From: Ferruginibacter sp.
Lineage (GTDB): Bacteria; Bacteroidota; Bacteroidia; Chitinophagales; Chitinophagaceae
DNA length: 47,065 bases
Direction: 5' to 3'
NCBI GenBank assembly: GCA_030655145.1
Contig: JAURWD010000274.1
Location: forward strand, 1 to 47,065
Position 1 is the stretch's first letter, and every line of letters begins with the position of its first letter. Of this stretch, positions 24,994 through 34,082 are shown one piece after another. The notes beneath the pieces were generated by a model, which saw only the letters and a list, made by a program, of their open reading frames with translations, was not told the origin of the DNA and made no database searches. Both the position numbers and the translations under genes were made by a program.

Positions 24994-25080
24994 TGGTGCC
25001 CGGAACTGGATTCGAACCAGCACATCCTTGCGAACGCTGCGACCTGAACACAGTGCGTCTACCAATTTCGCCATCCGGGC
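24994..25080 (-). tRNA. tRNA-Leu (anticodon CAG), CCA encoded
   Basis: The 87-nt minus-strand sequence begins GCCCGGATGGCGAAATTGG and ends with TCCGGGC-A-CCA, giving a perfect 7-bp acceptor stem. The anticodon loop is TTCAGGT within a CTGTG/CGCAG stem, so the anticodon is CAG (reads CUG). A long variable arm typical of type II (Leu/Ser) tRNAs is present and the T loop is TTCGAAT. The gene is alone, with its own terminator. tRNA-Leu genes often serve as integration sites, and the sequence on its 3' side is eroded and gene-poor. Confidence 0.97.
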
Positions 25081-25201
25081 AATTCATTCAGGGTTGCAAA
25101 TATAGAAAAACTGCTGCTCATACCTTCAAAAGCATCAAATAATTTTAGTGGGTCCAATCAGTTTAAGGCCGGTATCGGCTTCGGCTTCTTATGCATCAAG
25201 A

Positions 25202-26155
25202 CTATGAAGTAGGCTGCTCATCGGGCAAGCCACGCTTCTTTTCCCGGATCTTCCAACCGGTCAGTAATACCCCGGAAACCACCAGCACCGTGCCGGCAAC
25301 CTGGGCAGCGAAAATGGGTTCTCCCAAAATAAAATGTGCCTGAATGATGGTGCTCACCGGGCCAATACTTGAAACGATTGCCAGGTTATTTGATCCAATT
25401 TTTTTCATGCCGATGGACACCAAAAAACTTGGGATCACCGTCGCGATGATGGCGAGTAAAAAACCGTAGAACCAAAAATCATTTCCGGTCGGCATATTCC
25501 AATAATGTCCAGCCAAGGCAAAATGAATAAAAATGCCCGTGGTAGCAGCAAGCATCGAGTAGGCCGTAAACTTGGTTGAACCGGTTATAGGAATGATCTT
25601 ACCACTACCCACGATATAAATAGAAAAGGTAATGGCGCAGATAAAAATCAGCACACTGCCCAGGAGGAAATTTGGATTGCCCAGGTCCAATCTTAATTCT
25701 CCCGCATACGCAATGAAGATGCCCAGGTAGGTTAGTCCCAGCGCTATTTTCTGGATCCTGCTTATCTTCTGTCGGAAGACAAAGGCGTTTATAAGCAGGA
25801 CGAAGCCGGGATATAAAAATAAGATCAGTCGCTCCAAGCCGGCGCTGACATATTGCAGGCCCATAAAATCAAAGAGACTACTCAGATAATAGCCAAATAT
25901 GCCGAGTAATACAATTGCACCCCAATGCCTTGGACGTAAGATTACATTCTGCTTTTGCTTGTTCGCCAAGATCGCGGCACCTACAAAGAAGGGCAAAGAA
26001 AAAACCATGCGCAATGTCAGCAGCGTTAAGGCGTCGGTATGTGTATCCGCAAAAGCTTTCTTAACGATAATAGCCTTTGTAGAAAACAGCACGGAACCAA
26101 TAAATGCGATGATGAAACCTGCGAGGTAATCTCTATTTTTTGGTGATGCGAGCAT
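25202..26155 (-). CDS. DMT superfamily transporter (EamA domains)
   Basis: A 317-residue inner membrane protein with ten predicted hydrophobic helices in two EamA repeats. Repeat one contains GSVLFSTKAIIVKKAF and LRMVFSLPFFVGAA; repeat two contains FTAYSMLAATTGIFIHF and the conserved end FILGEPIFAAQVAGTVLVVSGV. Members export or import amino acids and other small metabolites; the substrate is not predictable. The C-terminus is basic and cytosolic. It is 87 bp downstream of dapD with a terminator between, so it probably has its own promoter. Confidence 0.92.
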   Translation of the reverse strand: MLASPKNRDYLAGFIIAFIGSVLFSTKAIIVKKAFADTHTDALTLLTLRMVFSLPFFVGAAILANKQKQNVILRPRHWGAIVLLGIFGYYLSSLFDFMGLQYVSAGLERLILFLYPGFVLLINAFVFRQKISRIQKIALGLTYLGIFIAYAGELRLDLGNPNFLLGSVLIFICAITFSIYIVGSGKIIPITGSTKFTAYSMLAATTGIFIHFALAGHYWNMPTGNDFWFYGFLLAIIATVIPSFLVSIGMKKIGSNNLAIVSSIGPVSTIIQAHFILGEPIFAAQVAGTVLVVSGVLLTGWKIREKKRGLPDEQPTS

Positions 26156-26162
26156 GGGGTTA

Positions 26163-26217
26163 TTTAAAAACAGTGCCGGCAGAAGTGATTGTAATCATAT
26201 CAAACTTCTACCGGCAC
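26163..26217 (-). terminator. Terminator after dapD
   Basis: Arms 26173-26186 and 26204-26217 pair over 14 bp (one G-T pair) on the minus strand, enclosing 17 nt, and are followed by TGTTTTT. It lies 26 bp after the dapD stop codon. Confidence 0.75.
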
Positions 26218-26242
26218 TACCAGTTATGGATAGATGAATTTG

Positions 26243-27055
26243 CTACACGGAAATATTGAAGTCCCGCAACGCGTCATTCAGGCTAGTCTTTAGATCGGTG
26301 GAAGCTTTGCGTTGCCCGATGATCAATGCACAACCAACGCCATACTCGCCGGCGGGAAATTTCTTGTTATAGGTTCCCGGAATCACTACGCTGCGTGCCG
26401 GCACCCGTCCCTTCATTTCCACTGCTTCGCTACCGCTCACATCAATTATTTTGGTTGATTGCGTCAGCACAACGTTTGCACCTAGTACGGCTTCTTTCTC
26501 CACTCGTACACCTTCCACCACGATACACCGGCTTCCAATAAAACAACCATCTTCGATGATCACTGGGCTTGCCTGTAATGGTTCCAGCACGCCGCCGATA
26601 CCAACACCGCCACTTAAATGAACGCCTTTGCCGATCTGGGCGCAGCTCCCGACGGTTGCCCAGGTATCAACCATGGTGCCTTCGTCGACATAGGCGCCGA
26701 TGTTTACATAGGAAGGCATCAGTACAACATTTTTTGCGAGGTAGGCTCCATACCGGGCTATCGCATGCGGAACGGCTCTAACTCCCAGTGCCGCATAGCC
26801 GCTTTTTAAATTCATCTTATCATGAAATTCAAAGGGCGGCAAATTATAGGTTTGCATCCGTTGAATAGAAAAATACATCAGGATACCCTGTTTCACCCAC
26901 TCATTCACTTCCCAGCCATTTTCTGCAGGCGTGGCGGTTCTCAACCGTCCTTTATCAAGATCTTCCATTACGGTTCGAACAGCTTCAATGTACACTTCCT
27001 GCTGTAATAGTTCCCGGTTGTTCCAGGCGGCCTGGATCGATTCTTTTAAATCCAT
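26243..27055 (-). CDS. dapD: 2,3,4,5-tetrahydropyridine-2,6-dicarboxylate N-succinyltransferase
   Basis: A 270-residue acyltransferase of the left-handed beta-helix type. It uses succinyl-CoA to acylate tetrahydrodipicolinate in the succinylase route to meso-diaminopimelate and lysine. Family marks: an N-terminal helical domain with NGWEVNEWVKQGILMYF, RAVPHAIARYGAYLAKN, then the hexapeptide repeats (VNIGAYVDEGTMVDTWATVG, IGKGVHLSGGVGIGGVLEP) and the ending GRVPARSVVIPGT. Length matches E. coli DapD. DapB, a different step of this pathway, lies at 37363 on the other strand, so the pathway genes are not clustered. Confidence 0.96.
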   Translation of the reverse strand: MDLKESIQAAWNNRELLQQEVYIEAVRTVMEDLDKGRLRTATPAENGWEVNEWVKQGILMYFSIQRMQTYNLPPFEFHDKMNLKSGYAALGVRAVPHAIARYGAYLAKNVVLMPSYVNIGAYVDEGTMVDTWATVGSCAQIGKGVHLSGGVGIGGVLEPLQASPVIIEDGCFIGSRCIVVEGVRVEKEAVLGANVVLTQSTKIIDVSGSEAVEMKGRVPARSVVIPGTYNKKFPAGEYGVGCALIIGQRKASTDLKTSLNDALRDFNISV

Positions 27056-27136
27056 GAGTAAGTTTTTTAATTTCTGCGAAAATAATTAATAAGCATTTTA
27101 ATACACGAATCTTCTTGAAGCAGGCTAAGATTGCAC

Positions 27137-27916
27137 TTAGTGCGATGGCCGTTCTTTTGCAGCAGCATACAGGAGTTTGAGCTTTGCATATTTCTGTAAA
27201 ACATAGGAAGCCTGCATTTTCGCCATGATCCATCCATGCCAGCCATCTAAAAATCCTGCTTTTAAAAAATAGGCATTGATGAAAGTAAAACAGGGGCTTA
27301 ACGCCAACTTTACAATTCCGGGATCTTGTTTGCCCGCTTTGAAATAGGTCTGGGCCGACAATGTGCTATATTGATCCGATTTCAACAAGTACTCTTCAAG
27401 AGTCCGGTACGTGTAATGTAAGAGCAGGCCATCTATCCTGCCGACTTCAAGCTTAGTGTCGAAACTCAATGATTCATGCACGAGCTTATCATCCCACCGG
27501 GCGGCGTCACGATGGTATAAGCGCGCCTTTAGTTCGGGCGCTTCAAGCCCATGTTTCATGAATTTCCCGAAATAAAAATTGACCCTTTTCAGCGCGAAAA
27601 CCTTTGCCTGGAAACCGGTGGCTTTTAAAGCAAGTAAGCTTTCAATAGCAAGATTGTCTAACACCTCATCTGCATCCAGCACCAGGATATGATCATTAGC
27701 AGCCTTTAATACAGCGGCATTGCGTTGGGCTCCAAATCCAAGCCAGGGTTGTTTTATAAACTGGACGTTTTTTGCAAGGCAGATCGCTTCTGTTTGATCC
27801 ACGCTCCCACTATCCGCTACAATGATCTCGTCGGCAACCTTCCAGGCGGCATCCAGCGTGGCAGCGATGTTGCGTTCTTCATTCTTCGTTATAATTATGA
27901 CCGAGATCTTTTCCAT
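27137..27916 (-). CDS. Glycosyltransferase family 2 (WaaE/KdtX-like)
   Basis: The start at 27916 (MEKISVIIITKNEERNI) gives 259 residues; an ATG three codons earlier is equally possible, while the longer frame to 28042 overlaps the divergent neighbour's promoter. The GT-A fold is visible: VIIITKNEE, then DEIIVADSGSVDQT and ILVLDADEVL (the DxD metal site). The middle has RVNFYFGKFMKHGL and WDDKLVHESL, as in lipopolysaccharide core glucosyltransferases of the WaaE/KdtX group, and the C-terminal part is amphipathic. It probably adds a sugar to lipid A-core or a related envelope glycan. It is divergent from the glycosyltransferase at 28113. Confidence 0.92.
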   Translation of the reverse strand: MEKISVIIITKNEERNIAATLDAAWKVADEIIVADSGSVDQTEAICLAKNVQFIKQPWLGFGAQRNAAVLKAANDHILVLDADEVLDNLAIESLLALKATGFQAKVFALKRVNFYFGKFMKHGLEAPELKARLYHRDAARWDDKLVHESLSFDTKLEVGRIDGLLLHYTYRTLEEYLLKSDQYSTLSAQTYFKAGKQDPGIVKLALSPCFTFINAYFLKAGFLDGWHGWIMAKMQASYVLQKYAKLKLLYAAAKERPSH

Positions 27917-28112
27917 TGCCGGCATTTCTGATGCAAGAAACCAATATGTTTTGCATGAAGATAATCTTAAAACATTTTTAGGAAACACCGGCCTTGAAAC
28001 AATTCGTTCAAAAGTTGGCTCGCAGCATAAACCATTGCACAAGCAAAGATTCGTTTGTTGCTGGAAGCATTATCCAGATTCAATAACTTGCGGTTCAAAT
28101 ATTTGCAAACGG

Positions 28113-29258
28113 ATGATCATTGGATTTGATGGTAAACGGGCTTTTCAAAACAGGACAGGGCTTGGCAATTATAGCCGGTCGCTGTTGACCATCCTGCGAC
28201 AACATTATCCCGCTGATGATTATATCCTGTTTGCTCCAAGGCAAACAAATTTGTTCCCCCTCGCAGTTGAGGATAACGTCAGGGTGATCGTTCCCACGAA
28301 GGCCTTGCACAAACGCTTCCCGACTTTATGGCGACGCAAAGCGATGGTGAAAGAAATTGAGGAGGCTGCGCCTGACGTGTATCACGGACTAAGCAATGAA
28401 CTTCCTATTGGGATCGAGAAACTTGCCCTGAAAAAAGTGGTGACGATTCATGATCTTATTTTTGAGCGCTTTCCCGCCACCTATAATTTTGACGAACGCT
28501 ACGTGCATCGTTGGAAAATAAAACGGGCCTGTAAGATCGCCGACGCGATCATCGCCATTAGCAAACAAACGCGGGATGACCTCGTGAATATTTATGGTGT
28601 AGCGCCTGGAAAAATTCATACCTGTTACCAAAGTTGTAACCCCATTTTTGAAATTGAACAAACAGTTCAAAAGAAACTGGAAGTCAAAAAACGGTATGAT
28701 CTCCCGGATAAATATTTTCTTTTTGTGAGTGCCATTGCGCCGCGGAAAAACCTGCTGCTCATCTGCCAGGCGATGGCGGCAAATCGTACTGAACTCAACC
28801 TTCCGCTTGTGGTTATCGGTGACGGAAAAAAAGAAAAAGCCACCGTGAAAGCGTTTATGAAGAAAGCCGGGCTCAGTCACCTGCTCGTATTCCTGAACGA
28901 AAAGCCACTTGCGCAGGAAGACGCATTTACTTCTGGAAATGACTTCCCGGCAATTTACCAGCAAGCGCTGGCGTTGATCTACCCTTCTCTTTTTGAAGGT
29001 TTCGGTCTGCCCATTTTAGAAGCCTTGTGGAGTGGCCTCCCGGTGATCTGCACCAACACTTCCAGTTTACCTGAGGTAGCAGGGCAAGCGGCCTGCTATT
29101 TTGAACCGGGCGACACCTTTCAACTTGCGGAACATATGAAACAAATTATCCTTGATCCCGCACTTGCTGCCGACCTGCGAAACAAAGGATTTGAACAGGC
29201 CCAACAATTTACCCGGGATAAATACGCCCGGGCTATCATGAACGTATACACGAAGTAA
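28113..29258 (+). CDS. Glycosyltransferase family 4 (GT-B)
   Basis: The start at 28113 (MIIGFDGKRAFQNRTGLGNY) gives 381 residues and fits the GT4 N-terminus with its glycine-rich acceptor loop; the longer frame back to 27822 overlaps the divergent gene. The C-terminal donor domain shows FLFVSAIAPRKNL and the E-x7-E region in LFEGFGLPILEALWSG, followed by PVICTNTSSLPEVAG. Such retaining enzymes use nucleotide sugars to build surface polysaccharide or glycolipids. The gene TsaC/Sua5 starts only one base after its stop, so the two form an operon. Confidence 0.93.
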   Translation: MIIGFDGKRAFQNRTGLGNYSRSLLTILRQHYPADDYILFAPRQTNLFPLAVEDNVRVIVPTKALHKRFPTLWRRKAMVKEIEEAAPDVYHGLSNELPIGIEKLALKKVVTIHDLIFERFPATYNFDERYVHRWKIKRACKIADAIIAISKQTRDDLVNIYGVAPGKIHTCYQSCNPIFEIEQTVQKKLEVKKRYDLPDKYFLFVSAIAPRKNLLLICQAMAANRTELNLPLVVIGDGKKEKATVKAFMKKAGLSHLLVFLNEKPLAQEDAFTSGNDFPAIYQQALALIYPSLFEGFGLPILEALWSGLPVICTNTSSLPEVAGQAACYFEPGDTFQLAEHMKQIILDPALAADLRNKGFEQAQQFTRDKYARAIMNVYTK

Positions 29259-29259
29259 T

Positions 29260-29832
29260 ATGAATACATACGAAGAGGATATTGAACAGTCTGTTCGCGT
29301 TCTCCACAACGGTGGATTAATCTTATACCCGACAGACACGATCTGGGGCATCGGCTGTGATGCGACCAACGGTCGAGCGGTGGACAAAATCTACCGGCTG
29401 AAGAAAAGGGAAAATAGTAAATCCATGATTATCCTCGTTGCAGATGATAAAGACCTGCTTACCTACGTTGGCCGTCCCGATATCCGCGTGTTTGATTATA
29501 TGAAGGGGGTTTCGAAACCCACAACGGTGATCTACGACCGCGCTACCGGCGTTGCTAAAAACCTCATCAGCGATGACGGGTCCATTGGTATCCGGATTGT
29601 GAAAGATCCTTTTTGCAAGGAGCTTGTTTCAAAATTCGGAAGAGCCATTGTTTCAACCTCGGCCAACATAAGCACCTACCCGGCACCGTCAGTTTTTACA
29701 GATATAGATGTCGCAATAAAAAACGGTGTTGACTATATAGTTCAACACCGCCAGGATGATTTACAGATGAGCCAGCCTTCTGCGATCGTACGTTGGAACC
29801 GTAATGGCATTCCAACGATCATTAGGAAATAA
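29260..29832 (+). CDS. L-threonylcarbamoyladenylate synthase (TsaC/Sua5/YrdC family)
   Basis: A 190-residue single-domain YrdC protein that makes threonylcarbamoyl-AMP from threonine, bicarbonate and ATP for the t6A modification of ANN-decoding tRNAs. Seen: GGLILYPTDTIWGIGCDAT, KIYRLKKRENSKSMIILV (the K-x-R substrate loop) and a core with GSIGIRIVKDPFCKELV and AIVSTSANIS (the S-x-SAN motif). There is no Sua5 C-terminal domain. Start lies one base past the stop of the glycosyltransferase gene. It is convergent with the next gene with only two bases between stops. Confidence 0.93.
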   Translation: MNTYEEDIEQSVRVLHNGGLILYPTDTIWGIGCDATNGRAVDKIYRLKKRENSKSMIILVADDKDLLTYVGRPDIRVFDYMKGVSKPTTVIYDRATGVAKNLISDDGSIGIRIVKDPFCKELVSKFGRAIVSTSANISTYPAPSVFTDIDVAIKNGVDYIVQHRQDDLQMSQPSAIVRWNRNGIPTIIRK

Positions 29833-29834
29833 GT

Positions 29835-30422
29835 TTATAAGATTGCAATCCCAACACCAATCTGGAAGCTTTGACTTTTCCACTTGTCTTTATTGTCGAT
29901 GTCATTGATATTGCTTAAGCCGAGGGCGTAACGGCCATAGACCCTAAAGCTTGCCAGTTTCAACTGAACGCCGCCGAGCATGCTGAAATCTCCTTTCTTA
30001 AAAGCTTCCTGGCCGTTTTCCAACAAGTTTTTATTCTGATCAATCAACACGCCAAACTGTGGACCAACCTGGAAAGAAAGAAAATTAGATGCCTTGTAAT
30101 TTAAGAGGATCGGAACACTGAGGTAATTCAATTTGATGTTTGAGCGATTGCTGCTCAACACATTCTGGTAGATATCTTTGAATTGTGAAGACGTATCTTG
30201 TTGCAATTGATTGAATAAAACCTCGGGCTGCAGAAAGAACTTACTGCCCAACCCGATCTCCGCAAAACCACCGAGGTGATAAGATGAACTAAATTCTTCT
30301 TTAAATGACTTACCGGTTATTTTACTCACGTTCGCACCACCTTTGATACCAAGATGAAATTGCGCATTAGCCGCGGAGAAAATAAAAATTGACAATGCAA
30401 GGGTTAGGAGTTTCGTCTTCAT
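29835..30422 (-). CDS. Outer membrane beta-barrel protein (OMP_b-brl_2, porin-like)
   Basis: A 195-residue exported protein with signal peptide MKTKLLTLALSIFIFSAANA. The mature part starts QFHLGIKGGANVSKI, typical of the Bacteroidota PorT/OMP_b-brl_2 family, and alternates short amphipathic strands consistent with an eight-stranded barrel (for example YLSVPILLNYKASNFLSFQV). It ends in a strand with hydrophobic alternation. Role unknown; many are membrane-anchored scaffolds or minor porins. Confidence 0.88.
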   Translation of the reverse strand: MKTKLLTLALSIFIFSAANAQFHLGIKGGANVSKITGKSFKEEFSSSYHLGGFAEIGLGSKFFLQPEVLFNQLQQDTSSQFKDIYQNVLSSNRSNIKLNYLSVPILLNYKASNFLSFQVGPQFGVLIDQNKNLLENGQEAFKKGDFSMLGGVQLKLASFRVYGRYALGLSNINDIDNKDKWKSQSFQIGVGIAIL

Positions 30423-30761
30423 AAAAATTTGTTTTGAGGTTTTGTTCGCCGGGATAATTTCAAGTTACATGCCAACGAAATGAAAAATTTTGTTATAATT
30501 ATTGATTGGTTTCGGCTTGATCGTATGCATTTACTTCCAACATGTAATAATGATCTTTACCACTTGTGTTTTACTAAATCTATATGGTAATTTTCAAAGG
30601 ATATTGGATGTAGACCATTCGGGTCGTGTGGGTTCCAATAATAAAATCAAGCACTTTGTAGACAGGAAAAACAATCTGCGGTTTAACCAGAAACGTTCAG
30701 CGGTGACTGTTTTATTGCCAATAGTTTGCACATTAACAAGTCTTTGTATTTATAGATTTAA

Positions 30762-30793
30762 TTGGGATATGTAAATCTAATAGCCTACTTTTG
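30762..30793 (+). promoter_or_regulatory. Candidate promoter of the DEAD-box helicase gene
   Basis: TTG (30762-30764) and TACTTTTG (30786-30793) with 21 bp between them fit the Bacteroidota -33/-7 pattern TTTG / TAnnTTTG. It would give a leader of about 130 nt before the ATG at 30929, long enough for cold-responsive or other leader control often seen for such helicases. Confidence 0.5.
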
Positions 30794-30928
30794 CAAACTA
30801 TTTATAACGAGTATTGCATGAAATGCCCAAAAGGCTGTTGAATTATAGGATTTACTTTAAACTTCATTTAGGATTTAAGTAGCGTTACAACAGGAAGAGC
30901 ATATCATGTAAACACAAAAAAAATTTAC

Positions 30929-32656
30929 ATGAATGCATTTGAAGCCTTAGGCTTAAACGAACAATTAGTACAGGCAGTAACGGAAATGGGTTTTGAAACC
31001 CCTACTCCCATCCAGGAAAAAGCCATCCCGGTCTTATTATCAGGAACAACCGATTTTGTCGGTCTCGCACAAACAGGAACAGGTAAAACCGCAGCATTTG
31101 GTTTACCCCTTTTACATCTCATCGACACAGCACAACGTCATCCACAGGCATTGATCATTTGCCCAACACGCGAACTTTGTTTGCAGATCTGTAATGACCT
31201 CATGAACTTTAAGAAACATGTTAAAGGTTTGAGTGTAGAACCCGTGTATGGTGGTGCATCCATCGTAATGCAGATCAGGGAACTTCGCAAAGGAGTCCAG
31301 ATCGTAGTTGCTACACCAGGAAGGTTAATTGATATGATCGAAAGAAAAGCGATCGATCTGCAGAAAGTGAAATACGTTGTATTAGATGAAGCTGATGAAA
31401 TGCTGAACATGGGTTTCAGGGATGACATCGACTTTGTTTTAAAAAATACCATCGCGAAGGAAAGCACCTGGTTGTTTAGCGCTACCATGCCGGCAGCGGT
31501 TAAGGCGATCTCTAAAAACTTCATGGATAATCCTATCGAGGTTACCATGGGTAAAAAGAATACGGCTAACGTTAACATCGATCACCAATACTTCATAACG
31601 CCGGCGCATAGCCGCTTTGACACCTTAAAACGCCTGGTTGATTTTAACCCGGGTATGTATGGTGTTATCTTTACCCGTACAAAAGCTGATGCACAGGATG
31701 TCGCTGAACGCCTTGTTAGGGAAGGATACGATATCGAAGCTTTACATGGTGACCTTACGCAACAACAACGTGATAAAGTAATGGGCCGCTTTCGTAATAA
31801 GAGCATCCAGTTATTGATCGCTACAGACGTTGCCGCAAGAGGCATCGATGTGGAAGGGATCACTCACGTGATCAACTACGAATTACCTGACGATATTGAA
31901 GTGTACACTCACCGCAGTGGCCGTACCGCACGTGCTGGAAAAACCGGTATCTGTATTACGATCTGTCATAGCCGCGAGTCTTATAAAATTCGCTCGATCG
32001 AAAAAATGATCAACGCGCAATTTCATCGCCTGGACATTCCAAGTGGTAAAGATGTTTGCCGTAAGCAGTTCTTCCATTTCATGGATAAATTAATGCTGGC
32101 AGATATTTCAAACGGAGAGTACGAAACTTATCTACCCGATCTGCAAACTAAATTTGCTGACGTTAGTAAGGATGAAGTACTTAAAAGAGTAGCTGCCTTA
32201 GAGTTCAGTCATTTCCTGAAATATTACGAAAATTCAGATGACCTGAATGCTAAAACCGACTCTCGTGAAAGAAGAGAATTTGGTAATGCAAGAGAAGGAG
32301 CTGATAGAAGAGAAAGACCAACGTTTAGTCGCGGTGATAATGGATATAGCAGGCTATTTATCAATCTTGGAACGAAAGATGGTTTTTACAAAGCGAGCTT
32401 TTTACAATTCATCCTTGATGAAAGCAGTCTTAATAAAGAAGTGCTCGGAAAGATAGATATTCGCGAAATGAACGCGTGGGTTGAAGTTGATAAAAATGCA
32501 GCTTCTAAAATGATCAAAAGCCTTGATGGTAAAAAATACAATGGCCGTTTGGTAAGAATGAACGAAGCTGACGGCGGATTCAAAAGACCTTCTGATGAAG
32601 GTAGAAGCGATCGTACCGAAGCAAGAAGAAGAATTCCAATGAGAGAGAAAAGATAA
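30929..32656 (+). CDS. DEAD-box ATP-dependent RNA helicase with DbpA-type RNA-binding domain
   Basis: A 575-residue RNA helicase. All core motifs are present: Q motif GFETPTPIQ (residues about 21-29), Walker A AQTGTGKT (47-54), PTREL, TPGRL, DEAD at 153-156, SAT at 184-186, then ATDVAARGIDV and HRSGRTARAG. After about residue 375 follow an RNA-interacting helical part, a low-complexity basic-acidic linker (rich in R, E, D), and a C-terminal DbpA/CsdA RNA-binding domain (RLFINLGTKDGFYKASFLQF, then VEVDKNAASKMIKSLDGKKY). It should remodel rRNA or mRNA, for example in ribosome assembly or cold adaptation. A strong terminator follows. Confidence 0.95.
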   Translation: MNAFEALGLNEQLVQAVTEMGFETPTPIQEKAIPVLLSGTTDFVGLAQTGTGKTAAFGLPLLHLIDTAQRHPQALIICPTRELCLQICNDLMNFKKHVKGLSVEPVYGGASIVMQIRELRKGVQIVVATPGRLIDMIERKAIDLQKVKYVVLDEADEMLNMGFRDDIDFVLKNTIAKESTWLFSATMPAAVKAISKNFMDNPIEVTMGKKNTANVNIDHQYFITPAHSRFDTLKRLVDFNPGMYGVIFTRTKADAQDVAERLVREGYDIEALHGDLTQQQRDKVMGRFRNKSIQLLIATDVAARGIDVEGITHVINYELPDDIEVYTHRSGRTARAGKTGICITICHSRESYKIRSIEKMINAQFHRLDIPSGKDVCRKQFFHFMDKLMLADISNGEYETYLPDLQTKFADVSKDEVLKRVAALEFSHFLKYYENSDDLNAKTDSRERREFGNAREGADRRERPTFSRGDNGYSRLFINLGTKDGFYKASFLQFILDESSLNKEVLGKIDIREMNAWVEVDKNAASKMIKSLDGKKYNGRLVRMNEADGGFKRPSDEGRSDRTEARRRIPMREKR

Positions 32657-32673
32657 GCTCAACCTGTTTAATA

Positions 32674-32705
32674 AAAAATGCCGGACAAATTGTTCCGGCA
32701 TTTTT
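32674..32705. terminator. Bidirectional terminator
   Basis: A perfect 12-bp stem (AAAAATGCCGGA / TCCGGCATTTTT) with an 8-nt loop has A run and T run on the two sides, so it can end both the helicase transcript and the convergent metallophosphoesterase transcript, which ends 28 bp further. Confidence 0.9.
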
Positions 32706-32732
32706 CGTTTTATGACCTCTAGATTTTTAAGG

Positions 32733-33977
32733 CTATACCAATTCGAGTACGGTAATTTCCGGCAGGATGCCGACGCGGCCAGGGTAACCGATGAAACCAA
32801 ACCCGCGATTAACATACAGCTTTTGCGCTTCGCCATACAGCCCTGCCCATTGCTTGTAAACATATTGAACGGGGCTCCATTTAAATCCCGGGATATCGAT
32901 CCCGAACTGCATCCCATGTGTATGACCGCTGAGCATCAAGTCGACATCGCTGTACTTTGGTTTTACTTCTGCCTCCCAATGACTCGGATCATGACTCATT
33001 AATATTTTAAAAGGGTATTTTTCTGTACCACTGTGAGCCAGGTCCATCCGACCGTGTTTTGGAAAATTTGCTTTTGCACTCCAGTTCTCAATGCCAAGCA
33101 AAGCGATCTGGTCGCCGTTTTTTTCAAGCACCACGTGTTCGTTCATCAGCAGGCGCCAACCCATCGCCGCATGAACGTCTTTCAAATCGGCAAGATTTTG
33201 CTCCTTGCTTACGCCTTCCACAGGCCATTGTACGTAATCACCATAGTCATGATTTCCTAACGTAGAATATACACCCATGGGCGCTTTCAGCTTATTGAAA
33301 ACATCCAGGTAATCCCGCATTTCGGAAGCCTTATCATTCACCAGGTCACCGGTAAACAAGATGAGGTCCGCCTCCTGTTTCATGATCTGTTCAATACCAT
33401 GCGTTACGGCTTTTTTATTGGTGAAGCTGCCGCTATGAATATCGCTGATGTGTAAAATGCGCATTCCCTTGAAACCCGCGGGGAGGTTATCAAAGGCTAA
33501 CTGCACCCGTTTAACATCATACTTGTATTTGTTACCAAAACCGTAGATAAGACTTCCGAATAATCCGCCACCTACAGCCAGTCCAAGCCAGCTTAAAAAA
33601 ACTGAACGGGAGATGCCTTCTCCTGCAACTTCACCTTCGGTATTCCGATAAAATAATTTTGATGCTACCCATTGCGCAATACGCCGTACATCATCTATCA
33701 ATAAGAAAATAACAGAAGTGATCTTCGCCAGGAATAAACCGATCACGATGGCAAATAAATATGTCCTTACTTTTCGCGGCAGCAGTTGCTGATCGGTAAA
33801 GGCAAAAACTAAAAACCCGATGACAGCCAGGAAAGTGATGGTCCAGTAAATGGTGAAAATGATCGTGCGTGTTTTTGGAGATGCGGCATTTGAAACAGTT
33901 CTGATAGCCTGGAAAATATACGTGTCCAGGATTAACATGACGAGTACAAAAATTAAAGCACCGGAAGGTGAACGCAT
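32733..33977 (-). CDS. Membrane-anchored metallophosphoesterase
   Basis: A 414-residue protein with about five hydrophobic helices in the first 165 residues (for example LIFVLVMLILDTYIFQAI, YLFAIVIGLFLAKITSVIF), followed by a calcineurin-like phosphoesterase domain. The dinuclear metal site is complete: HISDIHSGSF (D-x-H), FTGDLVND (GD), LGNHDYGDY (GNHD), MSHDPSHW (H) and SGHTHGMQFG (GHxH). It is similar to YkuE-type enzymes, which may act on UDP-diacylglucosamine or other phosphoesters; the substrate is unknown. The active domain probably faces the side set by the odd or even number of helices, which I cannot fix. Confidence 0.92.
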   Translation of the reverse strand: MRSPSGALIFVLVMLILDTYIFQAIRTVSNAASPKTRTIIFTIYWTITFLAVIGFLVFAFTDQQLLPRKVRTYLFAIVIGLFLAKITSVIFLLIDDVRRIAQWVASKLFYRNTEGEVAGEGISRSVFLSWLGLAVGGGLFGSLIYGFGNKYKYDVKRVQLAFDNLPAGFKGMRILHISDIHSGSFTNKKAVTHGIEQIMKQEADLILFTGDLVNDKASEMRDYLDVFNKLKAPMGVYSTLGNHDYGDYVQWPVEGVSKEQNLADLKDVHAAMGWRLLMNEHVVLEKNGDQIALLGIENWSAKANFPKHGRMDLAHSGTEKYPFKILMSHDPSHWEAEVKPKYSDVDLMLSGHTHGMQFGIDIPGFKWSPVQYVYKQWAGLYGEAQKLYVNRGFGFIGYPGRVGILPEITVLELV

Positions 33978-34082
33978 GAAAATATGTTTAAAGGTGATGG
34001 CGGAGCCAGGAAGAGGGCGTAAAATTAATCTTAATCAACCCGGTCCGAAGCTTTTTCGCAAGGAAATATTGTACAGAGAAAA

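Noticed and set aside
24721..25142. Reading frames on both strands across the tRNA-Leu gene (MAKLVDALCSG on minus, GTGFEPAHP on plus)
   Set aside because: These are well-known false proteins made by translating a tRNA-Leu gene; the tRNA structure explains the sequence.
27822..28112. N-terminal extension of the GT4 glycosyltransferase
   Set aside because: It overlaps the divergent GT2 gene and the GT-B N-terminal strand begins at the ATG at 28113.
30423..30761. Plus-strand frame 30502-30774 in the gap upstream of the helicase
   Set aside because: Short, with no family features and overlapping the promoter candidate. Nothing else was seen in this gap.
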